From Alphaproteobacteria bacterium (lineage in GTDB: Bacteria; Pseudomonadota; Alphaproteobacteria; Rhodobacterales; Rhodobacteraceae): a DNA stretch of 14,512 nt. Made by a program: the position numbers and the translations under genes. Under the pieces are notes generated by a model. The model was not told the DNA's origin and made no database searches. It saw only the letters and a list, made by a program, of their open reading frames with translations. The stretch spans positions 1 to 14,512 of the forward strand of contig JAJRUE010000053.1 of assembly GCA_024277955.1 (NCBI GenBank), in the 5' to 3' direction. Below, in pieces: positions 6,368-12,264 of this stretch. Every line of letters begins with the position of its first letter. Within the stretch, counting starts at the first letter, position 1.

Positions 6368-6390
6368 CCGAAATCTTTGAAAGATTTCGG
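6368..6390. terminator. Perfect hairpin 2 between convergent genes
   Basis: CCGAAATCTT and AAGATTTCGG form a perfect 10-bp stem around a TGA loop, ending one base before the mmcB stop codon. It follows hairpin 1 after a single T. The two share a CCG....CTT frame with different inner bases, so they look like members of one hairpin family, not a simple duplication. Confidence 0.55.
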
Positions 6391-6391
6391 T

Positions 6392-6892
6392 TTATCCGTC
6401 GGAACCGCCGGACAGCAAGGCCCCGACGCCGGGATCGCGAAAGCCGTGCAGACGCCGCGCCGCGTGGCGGGCAAACCGCTGCACAAGCGCCCTGCGCCGG
6501 GCCGCCGCCAGCCGGGTTTCCGGCCCCAGGCGCACGATTTCGGCGTCATAGCCGTCGGCGATGATCAAGCCGGTGTCGTCCGGCAGCAGCGCGTTTTCGA
6601 AATCCGCATCCACCGCCCAGAAATAGCGATCGCACCAGGCCAGATAGCCCTGCCACTTGTGGTCGCTCTGGAAATCGGCGCGGCTGGACTTGCATTCGAT
6701 CACCCAGATTTCACCCTTGGGCCCCAGCGCCATCACGTCGACGCGCAGCCCGCGTTCGGGCACGAATTCTTCCAGGCAGACAAAATCGTGGCTCAAAAGG
6801 TGCCGGCAGACGCCGCGCGCCAGGATCTGTCCGGGTTGCAAGGATTCGTTCATCGTCTCGTTCAATGTCCGGGTCATGGGGAAACGGGTCAT
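6392..6892 (-). CDS. mmcB: MmcB-family DNA repair protein
   Basis: This encodes 166 residues from the first of two repeated start codons. The core LQPGQILARGVCRHL...EFVPERGLRVDVMALGPKG is characteristic of MmcB (PF06319, formerly DUF1052). Asp52 followed by Glu66-Cys-Lys68 (in EIWVIECKSS) fits a PD-(D/E)xK nuclease-like site. MmcB was named in Caulobacter for a role in tolerance of DNA crosslinks and belongs to the LexA regulon there. A perfect LexA box lies 12 bases upstream of the first ATG, which supports the same control here. In-frame starts occur at 6892, 6877 and 6853. None has a Shine-Dalgarno, and the first two lie in a tandem 15-bp repeat. I use 6892 because the predicted transcription start falls on it (leaderless). 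Most relatives align from about the third start. Confidence 0.88.
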   Translation of the reverse strand: MTRFPMTRTLNETMNESLQPGQILARGVCRHLLSHDFVCLEEFVPERGLRVDVMALGPKGEIWVIECKSSRADFQSDHKWQGYLAWCDRYFWAVDADFENALLPDDTGLIIADGYDAEIVRLGPETRLAAARRRALVQRFARHAARRLHGFRDPGVGALLSGGSDG

Positions 6893-6899
6893 GGGGAAA

Positions 6900-6928
6900 A
6901 CTGTGAACAATTCGTGAACGAATTGCAA
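6900..6928 (-). promoter_or_regulatory. Candidate mmcB promoter spanning the LexA box
   Basis: On the minus strand TTGCAA (6923-6928) and CACAGT (6900-6905) are 17 bases apart, and the spacer contains most of the LexA box. The predicted start lies at or next to the ATG at 6892. The -10 is weak (3 of 6), as expected for a regulated promoter. Confidence 0.4.
6905..6919 (-). promoter_or_regulatory. LexA (SOS) box
   Basis: The minus strand reads GTTCACGAATTGTTC, an exact GTTC-N7-GTTC. This is the LexA recognition sequence of alphaproteobacteria, a direct repeat unlike the enteric CTG-N10-CAG. Its placement in front of mmcB, a damage-inducible gene in Caulobacter, makes a chance match unlikely. 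LexA bound here would block the promoter. Confidence 0.85.
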
Positions 6929-6994
6929 GGCCGGCCCGCGGCGCAGGCCCGGGGCCTGTCCGCAGGCCCACCCCTTGCCAGCGGGGGCCGGAGA

Positions 6995-7135
6995 CATTAC
7001 CTAGACCACAGGCGGGCACTGCCCTTCACGTCGTCCGGGTAGCATTCCGGTGGCCTTAACTTTTTCCGAGGGAGCTGGCTCTGTCCGGATCGTGGTCCGG
7101 TTACCTGGCGCCCACCTGTTAACTCAGGTCCTCGG
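6995..7135 (+). ncRNA. ssrS: Candidate 6S RNA
   Basis: This stretch has no coding gene and folds like 6S RNA. CAGGCGGGC (7009-7017) pairs with GCCCACCTG (7110-7118) as the closing stem, extended by ACCT/AGGT at 6999-7002 and 7126-7129. AGCATTCCGG and CCGAGGGAGCT form the terminal arm. CCGGA-N6-TCCGG (7085-7100) forms the small hairpin in the 3' side of the bubble. GCGGGCACTGCCC on the 5' side and the GGTTAC after the small hairpin resemble the corresponding parts of E. coli 6S. 6S RNA binds the housekeeping holoenzyme as an open-promoter mimic in stationary phase. It is shorter than the enteric RNA and the ends are approximate. TTGCCA (6975-6980) may be a -35. The 3' end abuts the stop of the convergent gene. 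Confidence 0.6.
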
Positions 7136-7138
7136 GAA

Positions 7139-7489
7139 TCAAAAACCCTTGACGGTCGTGGCGGTCCCGCCGTTTTCCCCCGCCAGAACAGGCACCGGCA
7201 CGGTGGCCAGCGCCGCTTGCGGCGGGATCGACAGCCGGTCGCGCTTGCCGCCGCCGGGGGTGTCTTCGGGGTCGGCCATGCGCATGATCACCCAGGCGAA
7301 CTGCACCCCGGCAAAAACCACGCCGTTGCCGATGAACAGCATCCCGACCGCGATCCAGCCCTTGTCGGAACCGGCGATCAGGTGACCCAGGTTGCCGACG
7401 TTCTGCCACAGCAGCAGGGCCACGAAAACCGCTGACAGGCCAAAGCCGTAGATGACGTGCCGAATGTAAAGCCGAACCAGCGCGGGCAT
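7139..7489 (-). CDS. Small two-helix membrane protein, function unknown
   Basis: This encodes 116 residues. Two hydrophobic helices are visible: about 13-29 (FGLSAVFVALLLWQNVG) and about 43-70 (WIAVGMLFIGNGVVFAGVQFAWVIM). A Pro/Gly/Lys-rich polar tail of about 45 residues follows. I do not recognise a named family with certainty; it looks like a conserved hypothetical of Rhodobacterales. The ATG at 7489 has a good Shine-Dalgarno (GGAGGGG). A longer reading frame continues upstream to 7816, but that part is Arg/Pro-rich and overlaps the end of nusB, so it is not counted. It has its own candidate promoter and is not part of the rib operon. Confidence 0.75.
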   Translation of the reverse strand: MPALVRLYIRHVIYGFGLSAVFVALLLWQNVGNLGHLIAGSDKGWIAVGMLFIGNGVVFAGVQFAWVIMRMADPEDTPGGGKRDRLSIPPQAALATVPVPVLAGENGGTATTVKGF

Positions 7490-7520
7490 GATTTCCCCTC
7501 CACCAAAACCGTTCGGCTTG

Positions 7521-7548
7521 AATTTAGCCCTCTGGCGGGGATTTGCAA
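7521..7548 (-). promoter_or_regulatory. Candidate promoter of the two-helix membrane protein gene
   Basis: On the minus strand TTGCAA (7543-7548) and TAAATT (7521-7526; 4 of 6 to consensus) are separated by 16 bases. They lie about 30-60 bases before the start codon at 7489. Confidence 0.5.
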
Positions 7549-7634
7549 CTGGGGCCGGGGGTCGCAGGCGGAAAACGTGGTCGCAGGTGGGAAAGGCGGT
7601 CGTGGGAGGGGTTGCGCCCGCTGCGCGGTCGCGG

Positions 7635-7669
7635 TGCCTCCGGCGGGGATATTTTTGGACAGAAGAAGG
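7635..7669 (+). repeat. Dispersed intergenic repeat, plus copy
   Basis: TGCCTCCGGCGGGGATATTT continues as TTGGACAGAAGAAGG. The same sequence with small differences occurs in reverse orientation at 9909-9944. It lies downstream of nusB. From memory, this string is common between genes of Rhodobacterales; its role is not established. Confidence 0.75.
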
Positions 7670-7712
7670 GGTGAGCTCTGGTCTGTGGGCCCGTTTGGGC
7701 CGGGCGCGGCGG

Positions 7713-8183
7713 TCAGTCTTCGAAGGCTTGCGGCCGGGCTTCGCGGGCCATGTGGTCGAGCACGGCGTTGACGAATTTCGCTTCGCGGCCCTCGGGGAAG
7801 AACGCCCGGGCGACATCGACGAATTCGCTGATCACCACCCGCGGCGGGGTGTCGGTGTCCACCAGTTCCGCCCCGGCGGCGCGAAACAGCGCGCGCAGCG
7901 TCGGGTCGATGCGCGCGATCGGCCATTTCGCCACCAGCGCCCGGTCGGTCATCTGGTCGATCCTGGCCTGCCAGTTCACCGCGCCATCCACCAGCTGGCG
8001 AAACAGGGCGGGGTTGCCTTCGGCCATCTCTTCGCCTTCGTAGACCGCGCCAAAACGGTGGTTTTCGAATTCGCGGATCACCGCCTCAACATCCTGGCCC
8101 GAGCTTTCCATCTGGAACAGGGCCTGCACCGCGTAGAGCCGCGCGGCCGATTTCGCCTGGCGGGATTTCGACTGTTTTTTCAT
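7713..8183 (-). CDS. nusB: Transcription antitermination factor NusB
   Basis: This encodes 156 residues, close to the family norm. It has a basic N-terminus (MKKQSKSRQAKSAARLYAVQALFQME, with the RNA-binding Arg-rich segment). The C-terminal helices PRVVISEFVDVARAFFPEGREAKFVNAVLDHMARE contain the conserved F-VN-VLD motif. NusB binds boxA RNA with NusE (ribosomal S10) and promotes antitermination of rRNA operons. Its ATG overlaps the ribH stop codon (ATGA), so the genes are translationally coupled. The ribH-nusB order is a long-conserved arrangement. It is the last gene of the rib operon, and no clear terminator with a T-run follows. A 5-bp hairpin lies at 7688-7701, and the dispersed repeat lies further on. 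Confidence 0.96.
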   Translation of the reverse strand: MKKQSKSRQAKSAARLYAVQALFQMESSGQDVEAVIREFENHRFGAVYEGEEMAEGNPALFRQLVDGAVNWQARIDQMTDRALVAKWPIARIDPTLRALFRAAGAELVDTDTPPRVVISEFVDVARAFFPEGREAKFVNAVLDHMAREARPQAFED

Positions 8184-8725
8184 GCGCTTGCCGGGCCTTC
8201 GTTGGTATCTGCGATCTGGATCTGGTCGTTTGTGAAGCCGACGCCGCCGCCCGGCCGGCCCCATTTGCGCGACAGCGCCACCAGATGCAGCGCCGCCGCC
8301 GCTGCGCCGCCGCCCTTGTTCATGCCCTCTGGGTCGGCGCGCGCCACGGCCTGTTCCATGGTTTCCACCGTCAGGATGCCGTTGCCGATGCAAAGCCCGT
8401 CCAGCCCCAGCAGCATCAGCCCGCGCGACGAATCGTTGCAGACGGTTTCGTAATGCGTGGTTTCGCCCCGGATCACGCAGCCCAGCGCGACGAAGCCGTC
8501 AAAGTTCGACTGCCGGTCGGCGATGCGAATCGCGGTGGGGATTTCCAGCGCGCCGGGCACCTGGACCAGATCGCAGCTGGCCCCGGCACGCGCGATCGCA
8601 TCCCGGGCGCCGGCCTCCAGCCCGTCGGCGATGGTCCGGTAGTAGGGCGCGACCACGATCAGCAGCTTCACCGGCCTTTCGAAACGCGGCAGTTCGAGCA
8701 CATAATGCTGTTCTTCGCTGGCCAT
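8180..8725 (-). CDS. ribH: 6,7-dimethyl-8-ribityllumazine synthase
   Basis: This encodes 181 residues. The protein condenses 3,4-dihydroxy-2-butanone 4-phosphate with 5-amino-6-ribitylamino-uracil to give lumazine. VPGALEIP (57-64) binds the substrate, and GCVIRGETTHY (82-92) holds the catalytic His91. GLDGLCIGNGILTVET and the NKGGGAAAAAL segment match the rest of the fold. The N-terminus is a little longer than in short homologues, and a polar tail of about 20 residues follows the last helix. The gene starts two bases after the ribBX stop and overlaps nusB by four bases, so the three are one translationally coupled unit. Confidence 0.97.
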   Translation of the reverse strand: MASEEQHYVLELPRFERPVKLLIVVAPYYRTIADGLEAGARDAIARAGASCDLVQVPGALEIPTAIRIADRQSNFDGFVALGCVIRGETTHYETVCNDSSRGLMLLGLDGLCIGNGILTVETMEQAVARADPEGMNKGGGAAAAALHLVALSRKWGRPGGGVGFTNDQIQIADTNEGPASA

Positions 8726-8727
8726 GA

Positions 8728-9834
8728 TCAGACCTCCTCGGGGATCGGGCGGGTGCCTTCGATTTCCAGCCCGTAGGCGTCCAGCCCGACGACCTTGGGC
8801 ATGGGCGAGTTGGTCAGCAGCACCAGCCGGGACAGGCCCAGCGCCGACAGGATCTGCGCCCCCAGCCCGTATTGGCGCAGCGTCTGGGGCGAAGCTTCGC
8901 CCGGGCGCGGCAGTTTCATCATGGTGTCGCGCAGCAGCACGACAACGCCGCGCCCCTCTTGCGCGATCACCTTCATGGCGTTTTGCAGATCGCAGCGGGT
9001 GCGGCCGATGCCAAGCACGTCTTCGAGCGGGTTCAGCGCATGCATGCGCACCAGCACCGGTTCGGGGGTGGAAATGTCGCCCTTGGTCAGCACGATATGT
9101 TCCGCGCCCTGGGTTTCATCGGTAAAGACGCGCATCATCCAGTCGCCCCCGAACATCGAGCTGACCGCGCTCTGGGCGCATTCGTTCACCAGGTTGTCGT
9201 GGCGGCGGCGGTAGGCGATCAGGTCCGAAATCGTCCCGATCTTGAGCGCGTGGCGCTGCGCGAAGGCCACCAGGTCGGGCAGCCGGGCCATGGTGCCGTC
9301 CTCGTTCATGATCTCGCAGATCACGCCTGAGGGGTTCAGCCCGGCCAGGCGCGCCACGTCGACGGCGGCTTCGGTGTGCCCGGCGCGCACCAGCACCCCG
9401 CCTTCGCGGGCGCGCAGCGGGAACACGTGGCCCGGCGTGGCGATGTCCTGCGCCCCCTTGGCCGCGTCGATCGCCACCGCCACCGTGTGCGCCCGGTCAT
9501 GGGCGGAAATCCCGGTGGTAACACCTTCGCGCGCCTCGATCGAAATGGTAAAGGCGGTTTCGTGGCGCGACGAGTTCTGCGAGGCCATCAGCGGCAACCC
9601 CAGCGCGTCGATCCGTTCGCCGGTCAGCGCCAGGCAGATCAGCCCGCGCCCGTGGGTGGCCATGAAGTTCACTGCTTCGGGCGTGGCCATCTGCGCCGGG
9701 ATCACCAGGTCGCCTTCGTTTTCGCGGTCCTCGTGGTCCACGAGGATGAACATCCGCCCGTTGCGGGCGTCCTCGATGATCTCCTCGATCGGGGAAATCG
9801 CATCGCTGTAGTCGGTCCTGGTCTCGTCGCTCAT
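8728..9834 (-). CDS. ribB: 3,4-dihydroxy-2-butanone 4-phosphate synthase fused to a degenerate GTP cyclohydrolase II-like domain (RibBX type)
   Basis: This encodes 368 residues. The N-terminal half (about 10-210) is a complete RibB, with DHEDRENEGDL (33-43), GRGLICLAL, TTGISAHDRA and GHTEAAVDVARLAG. It turns ribulose 5-phosphate into the four-carbon riboflavin precursor. The C-terminal half (about 225-365) has the RibA fold outline (GDIS, EEGRG-like AQEGRG, VLLTNSP). It has lost the zinc-site pattern: where E. coli has HSEC...RCDC, this has HALNP...TRCDL, keeping one Cys (281). The RQEGRxIGL motif is replaced by RDTMMKLPR. It should not make GTP cyclohydrolase product. This matches the described proteobacterial variant RibBX. 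A separate RibA must exist elsewhere. The ATG at 9834 follows AAGGGA; the 187-bp gap to ribE holds a dispersed repeat. Confidence 0.93.
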   Translation of the reverse strand: MSDETRTDYSDAISPIEEIIEDARNGRMFILVDHEDRENEGDLVIPAQMATPEAVNFMATHGRGLICLALTGERIDALGLPLMASQNSSRHETAFTISIEAREGVTTGISAHDRAHTVAVAIDAAKGAQDIATPGHVFPLRAREGGVLVRAGHTEAAVDVARLAGLNPSGVICEIMNEDGTMARLPDLVAFAQRHALKIGTISDLIAYRRRHDNLVNECAQSAVSSMFGGDWMMRVFTDETQGAEHIVLTKGDISTPEPVLVRMHALNPLEDVLGIGRTRCDLQNAMKVIAQEGRGVVVLLRDTMMKLPRPGEASPQTLRQYGLGAQILSALGLSRLVLLTNSPMPKVVGLDAYGLEIEGTRPIPEEV

Positions 9835-9908
9835 GGAAGCATCCCTTTTTCGCCCGTGGCAGATAGCGCACCTGCCGGCTCTTGGCCAGTGGCCCGATCG
9901 CCGCCCTG

Positions 9909-9944
9909 CCTTTCTTCTGTCAGAAAATATCCCCGCCGGAGGCA
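9909..9944 (-). repeat. Dispersed intergenic repeat, minus copy
   Basis: On the minus strand this reads TGCCTCCGGCGGGGATATTT, then TCTGACAGAAGAAAGG. It matches the copy at 7635-7669 almost base for base. It lies in the gap between ribE and ribBX. Confidence 0.75.
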
Positions 9945-10021
9945 TCCGCCCGTCGCCGCCGGCGCAACGGCCACCGGCGCAAGCCCGCACTCACCACCAG
10001 AGCCCCACCCCGCGCGCGCGT

Positions 10022-10627
10022 TCAGCCGCCGGCCTCGGCCAGGCGCGCGACATAGCGGGCCAGGGTGTCGATTTCCAGATTGACCACATCGCCCGCCGCC
10101 ACCTCGCCCCAGGTGGTGACCTCTTTGGTGTGGGCGATCAGGTTGACGCCGAAATCGCGCCCCGCCACCTCGTTCACCGTCAGCGAGGTGCCGTTCAGCG
10201 CGACCGAGCCCTTGGGCGCGATGAACCTCGCCAGATCGGCGGGCGCGCGCAGCATCACCCGGGTGCTGTCGCCTTCCGGGGCAAGCGAAAGCACCTCGGC
10301 CACGCCATCCACATGGCCGGACACGATATGGCCGCCCAACTCGTCGCCCACCCGCAGCGCGCGTTCCAGGTTCAGCCGTTTGCCCACCGCCCAGCCGTTC
10401 TGCCCGATGTTGGTTTTCGAAACGGTTTCGGCCGAGATTTCGACCTCGAACCAGTCCTGCGGCTCGCGCCCCAGCGCCACCACCGTCAGGCAGACCCCGT
10501 CGCAGGCGATCGAAGCGCCGATATCAATGCCGGCAATGTCATAGCCCGTGGCGATGCGCGCGCGCAGATCGCCGGCCTGTTTCAGTTGCAGCACGCGGCC
10601 AACATCGGTGATGATCCCGGTGAACAT
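10022..10627 (-). CDS. ribE: Riboflavin synthase, alpha subunit
   Basis: This encodes 201 residues made of two similar lumazine-binding halves, as in all members. The first begins MFTGIITDVG and has DGVCLTV (43-49). The second has GGHIVSGHVDG (98-108) and NGTSLTVN (145-152). The enzyme dismutates two lumazine molecules to riboflavin and a pyrimidine that RibH reuses. GAGGGG lies before the ATG. It is the first rib gene on this strand; no ribD or ribA precedes it, and the next gene upstream (kpsS) is divergent. I see no FMN riboswitch in the 184-bp leader region, so control is likely constitutive or through an unrecognised element. The gap to ribBX makes a second promoter possible. Confidence 0.97.
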   Translation of the reverse strand: MFTGIITDVGRVLQLKQAGDLRARIATGYDIAGIDIGASIACDGVCLTVVALGREPQDWFEVEISAETVSKTNIGQNGWAVGKRLNLERALRVGDELGGHIVSGHVDGVAEVLSLAPEGDSTRVMLRAPADLARFIAPKGSVALNGTSLTVNEVAGRDFGVNLIAHTKEVTTWGEVAAGDVVNLEIDTLARYVARLAEAGG

Positions 10628-10700
10628 GACATACCCCTCTTCCTGGTGACCAAGGCCTATCGCCAGACGCGCCACAGGGCAAGACGGGCGCCGCCCCAGG

Positions 10701-10772
10701 AAAATCCGCGCGCCTGGTCCGGCGCGCCTGCCCGCTCGCCGTCGCCTTGCGGATTTTTTCCATGACAAATCC
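10701..10772 (+). promoter_or_regulatory. Candidate leader with mutually exclusive hairpins before kpsS
   Basis: AAAATCCGC (10701-10709) is the perfect complement of GCGGATTTT (10749-10757), and a T-run (10754-10759) follows. Inside is a second perfect stem, GCGCGCC-N6-GGCGCGC (10708-10727), which overlaps the outer arm by two bases. The same GGATTT (10751-10756) can instead pair with AAATCC (10767-10772). The two pairings cannot coexist, the layout of an attenuator. There is no independent evidence of transcription here. Confidence 0.3.
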
Positions 10773-10811
10773 GGCCCGGCGCGCCATGTTCGCGAAAAAG
10801 AGGCGCTCTCC

Positions 10812-12152
10812 ATGGCCACCAACCTCGGCACAGGCAAAAGCTTTCTTTTCCTTAAGGGGCCGCACGGGCCGTTTTTCGGCCAGCTTGCGCGGATGCTGCG
10901 CCGAACCGGGGCGCAATGCCACCGGGTCGGCTTCAACGCCGGCGACCGCGCGTTCTGGCGCCACCGGTCCAGCTATATCGCCTTTGACCAGCCGCTCGAA
11001 GACTGGCCCGCCCGCCTGGTGCAGATCGTGCATACGCTGGGCGTCACCGATCTGGTGCTCTATGGCGACACCCGCCCGGTGCACGCCCGCGCGGTCGAGG
11101 TGGCGCGCGATCTGTCGCTGCGCCTGCATGTGTTCGAAGAAGGCTATCTGCGGCCCTACTGGGTGACGTATGAACGCGGCGGCTCGAACGGCAATTCGCG
11201 GCTGATGCAACTTGACCTGACGCGCATCCGCGCCGGGCTGGGCGCCCGCCCGGCGGTGCTGCCCGAGGCCCCCGACCATTGGGGCGACATGCGCGAACAC
11301 ATCTTTTACGGCGCGCTCTACCACTGGTTCGTAATGTTCGCCAACCGCCGATACCGGCATTTCCAGCCGCATCGGGATATTCCGGTGGCGCGCGAATTTC
11401 AGTTGTATCTCAACCGCTTGCTGCTGATGCCGGCGCATGCCGCCAGCCGCATCGCCGCCACCCGCGCGATCAAGCGCAGCGGCTTTCCCTACCACCTGGT
11501 GCTGCTGCAGCTCGAACATGACGCATCCTTCCGGGCGCATTCGCCGCTGGCCTCGATGACCGAATTCATCGCCCGCGTGACCAAGGGGTTTGCAACCGGC
11601 GCGCCGGACCATCACCACCTGGTGTTCAAGGCCCACCCGCTGGAAGACGGCCGCGTGCCGCTGGCGCGCGAGATCGCCCGCCTGGCGCGCGAAAACGGGC
11701 TGGCCGGGCGGGTGCATTTTTTGCGCGGCGGCAAGCTGGCGCGGCTTCTGGACGGGGCGCAAAGCGCGGTCACGGTGAACTCGACCGCCGGTCAGCAGGC
11801 GCTGTGGCGCGGCCTGCCGCTGGCCACCTTCGGGGCCGCGATCTATGCCAAGCCCGGGCTCGTCAGCCGCCAGCCGATCGCCGAATTCTTTGCCGACCCG
11901 GCGCGCCCGGATGTCGAGGCGTACCGCGATTTTCGCCACTTCCTGCTGGCGACATCGCAGGTGGCCGGCGGGTTTTACGCCGCCCGCGCCCGGCGCCAGC
12001 TGCTGCGCCGCGTCACCGACATGATGCTGCACGACCTTGATCCCTACGACAGCCTGCTGGTGCCCGCGGCCCGGGCTGCGGCTGCGGGGGCTGCCGGGAC
12101 CGCGCGGGATGCCGACGCGGCAAGGCGGCAACAGTTGCGGCTGGTAAAGTAG
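10812..12152 (+). CDS. kpsS: Capsule polysaccharide export/linker protein KpsS (beta-Kdo transferase family)
   Basis: This encodes 446 residues. FEEGYLRPYWVTYE (108-121) is the family signature. VFKAHPLEDGR (271-281, with the KxHP motif) and TVNSTAGQQAL (321-331) follow, as in KpsS and KpsC proteins. In group-2 capsule systems KpsS adds the first beta-linked Kdo to lyso-phosphatidylglycerol on the inner face of the cytoplasmic membrane, and KpsC extends the linker. AAGAGG lies eight bases before the ATG. The last 30 residues are an Ala-rich, low-complexity tail beyond the normal domain. The leader has structured repeats, and a strong terminator follows the stop directly, so this gene is probably a separate transcript from the export lipoprotein. 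No transporter gene (kpsM, kpsT or kpsE) is in the window. Confidence 0.92.
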   Translation: MATNLGTGKSFLFLKGPHGPFFGQLARMLRRTGAQCHRVGFNAGDRAFWRHRSSYIAFDQPLEDWPARLVQIVHTLGVTDLVLYGDTRPVHARAVEVARDLSLRLHVFEEGYLRPYWVTYERGGSNGNSRLMQLDLTRIRAGLGARPAVLPEAPDHWGDMREHIFYGALYHWFVMFANRRYRHFQPHRDIPVAREFQLYLNRLLLMPAHAASRIAATRAIKRSGFPYHLVLLQLEHDASFRAHSPLASMTEFIARVTKGFATGAPDHHHLVFKAHPLEDGRVPLAREIARLARENGLAGRVHFLRGGKLARLLDGAQSAVTVNSTAGQQALWRGLPLATFGAAIYAKPGLVSRQPIAEFFADPARPDVEAYRDFRHFLLATSQVAGGFYAARARRQLLRRVTDMMLHDLDPYDSLLVPAARAAAAGAAGTARDADAARRQQLRLVK

Positions 12153-12178
12153 CCGGCGCGGCGCGGCGCTGGCTTTTT
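12151..12178 (+). terminator. Rho-independent terminator of kpsS
   Basis: AGCCGGCGC (12151-12159) pairs with GCGCTGGCT (12166-12174) through nine base pairs, one of them G-U, around a six-base loop, and TTTT follows. It begins within the kpsS stop codon. The T-run is also the left arm of a 12-bp palindrome, TTTTCGCGAAAA (12175-12186). Confidence 0.75.
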
Positions 12179-12264
12179 CGCGAAAACCACCGTAAATTGG
12201 CAAAAAACCAACGATAACAACAAAAATGTTGACGGCAGAGTTTCAGGTCGAGGAGACCAGAGCA

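Noticed and set aside
6926..7138. SRP RNA, tmRNA or RNase P RNA as alternatives for the 6995-7135 structure
   Set aside because: There is no GGAA-loop SRP core, no tmRNA acceptor or tag frame, and no RNase P conserved core. The fold and short conserved strings fit 6S best.
10628..10811. A possible FMN riboswitch in front of ribE
   Set aside because: The conserved RFN-element strings are not present on either strand in this interval. The hairpins seen there do not match that fold.
10539..12203. A 554-residue open frame on the minus strand over kpsS
   Set aside because: It is antisense to kpsS and overlaps the ribE start. Its composition is that of a GC-driven shadow frame.
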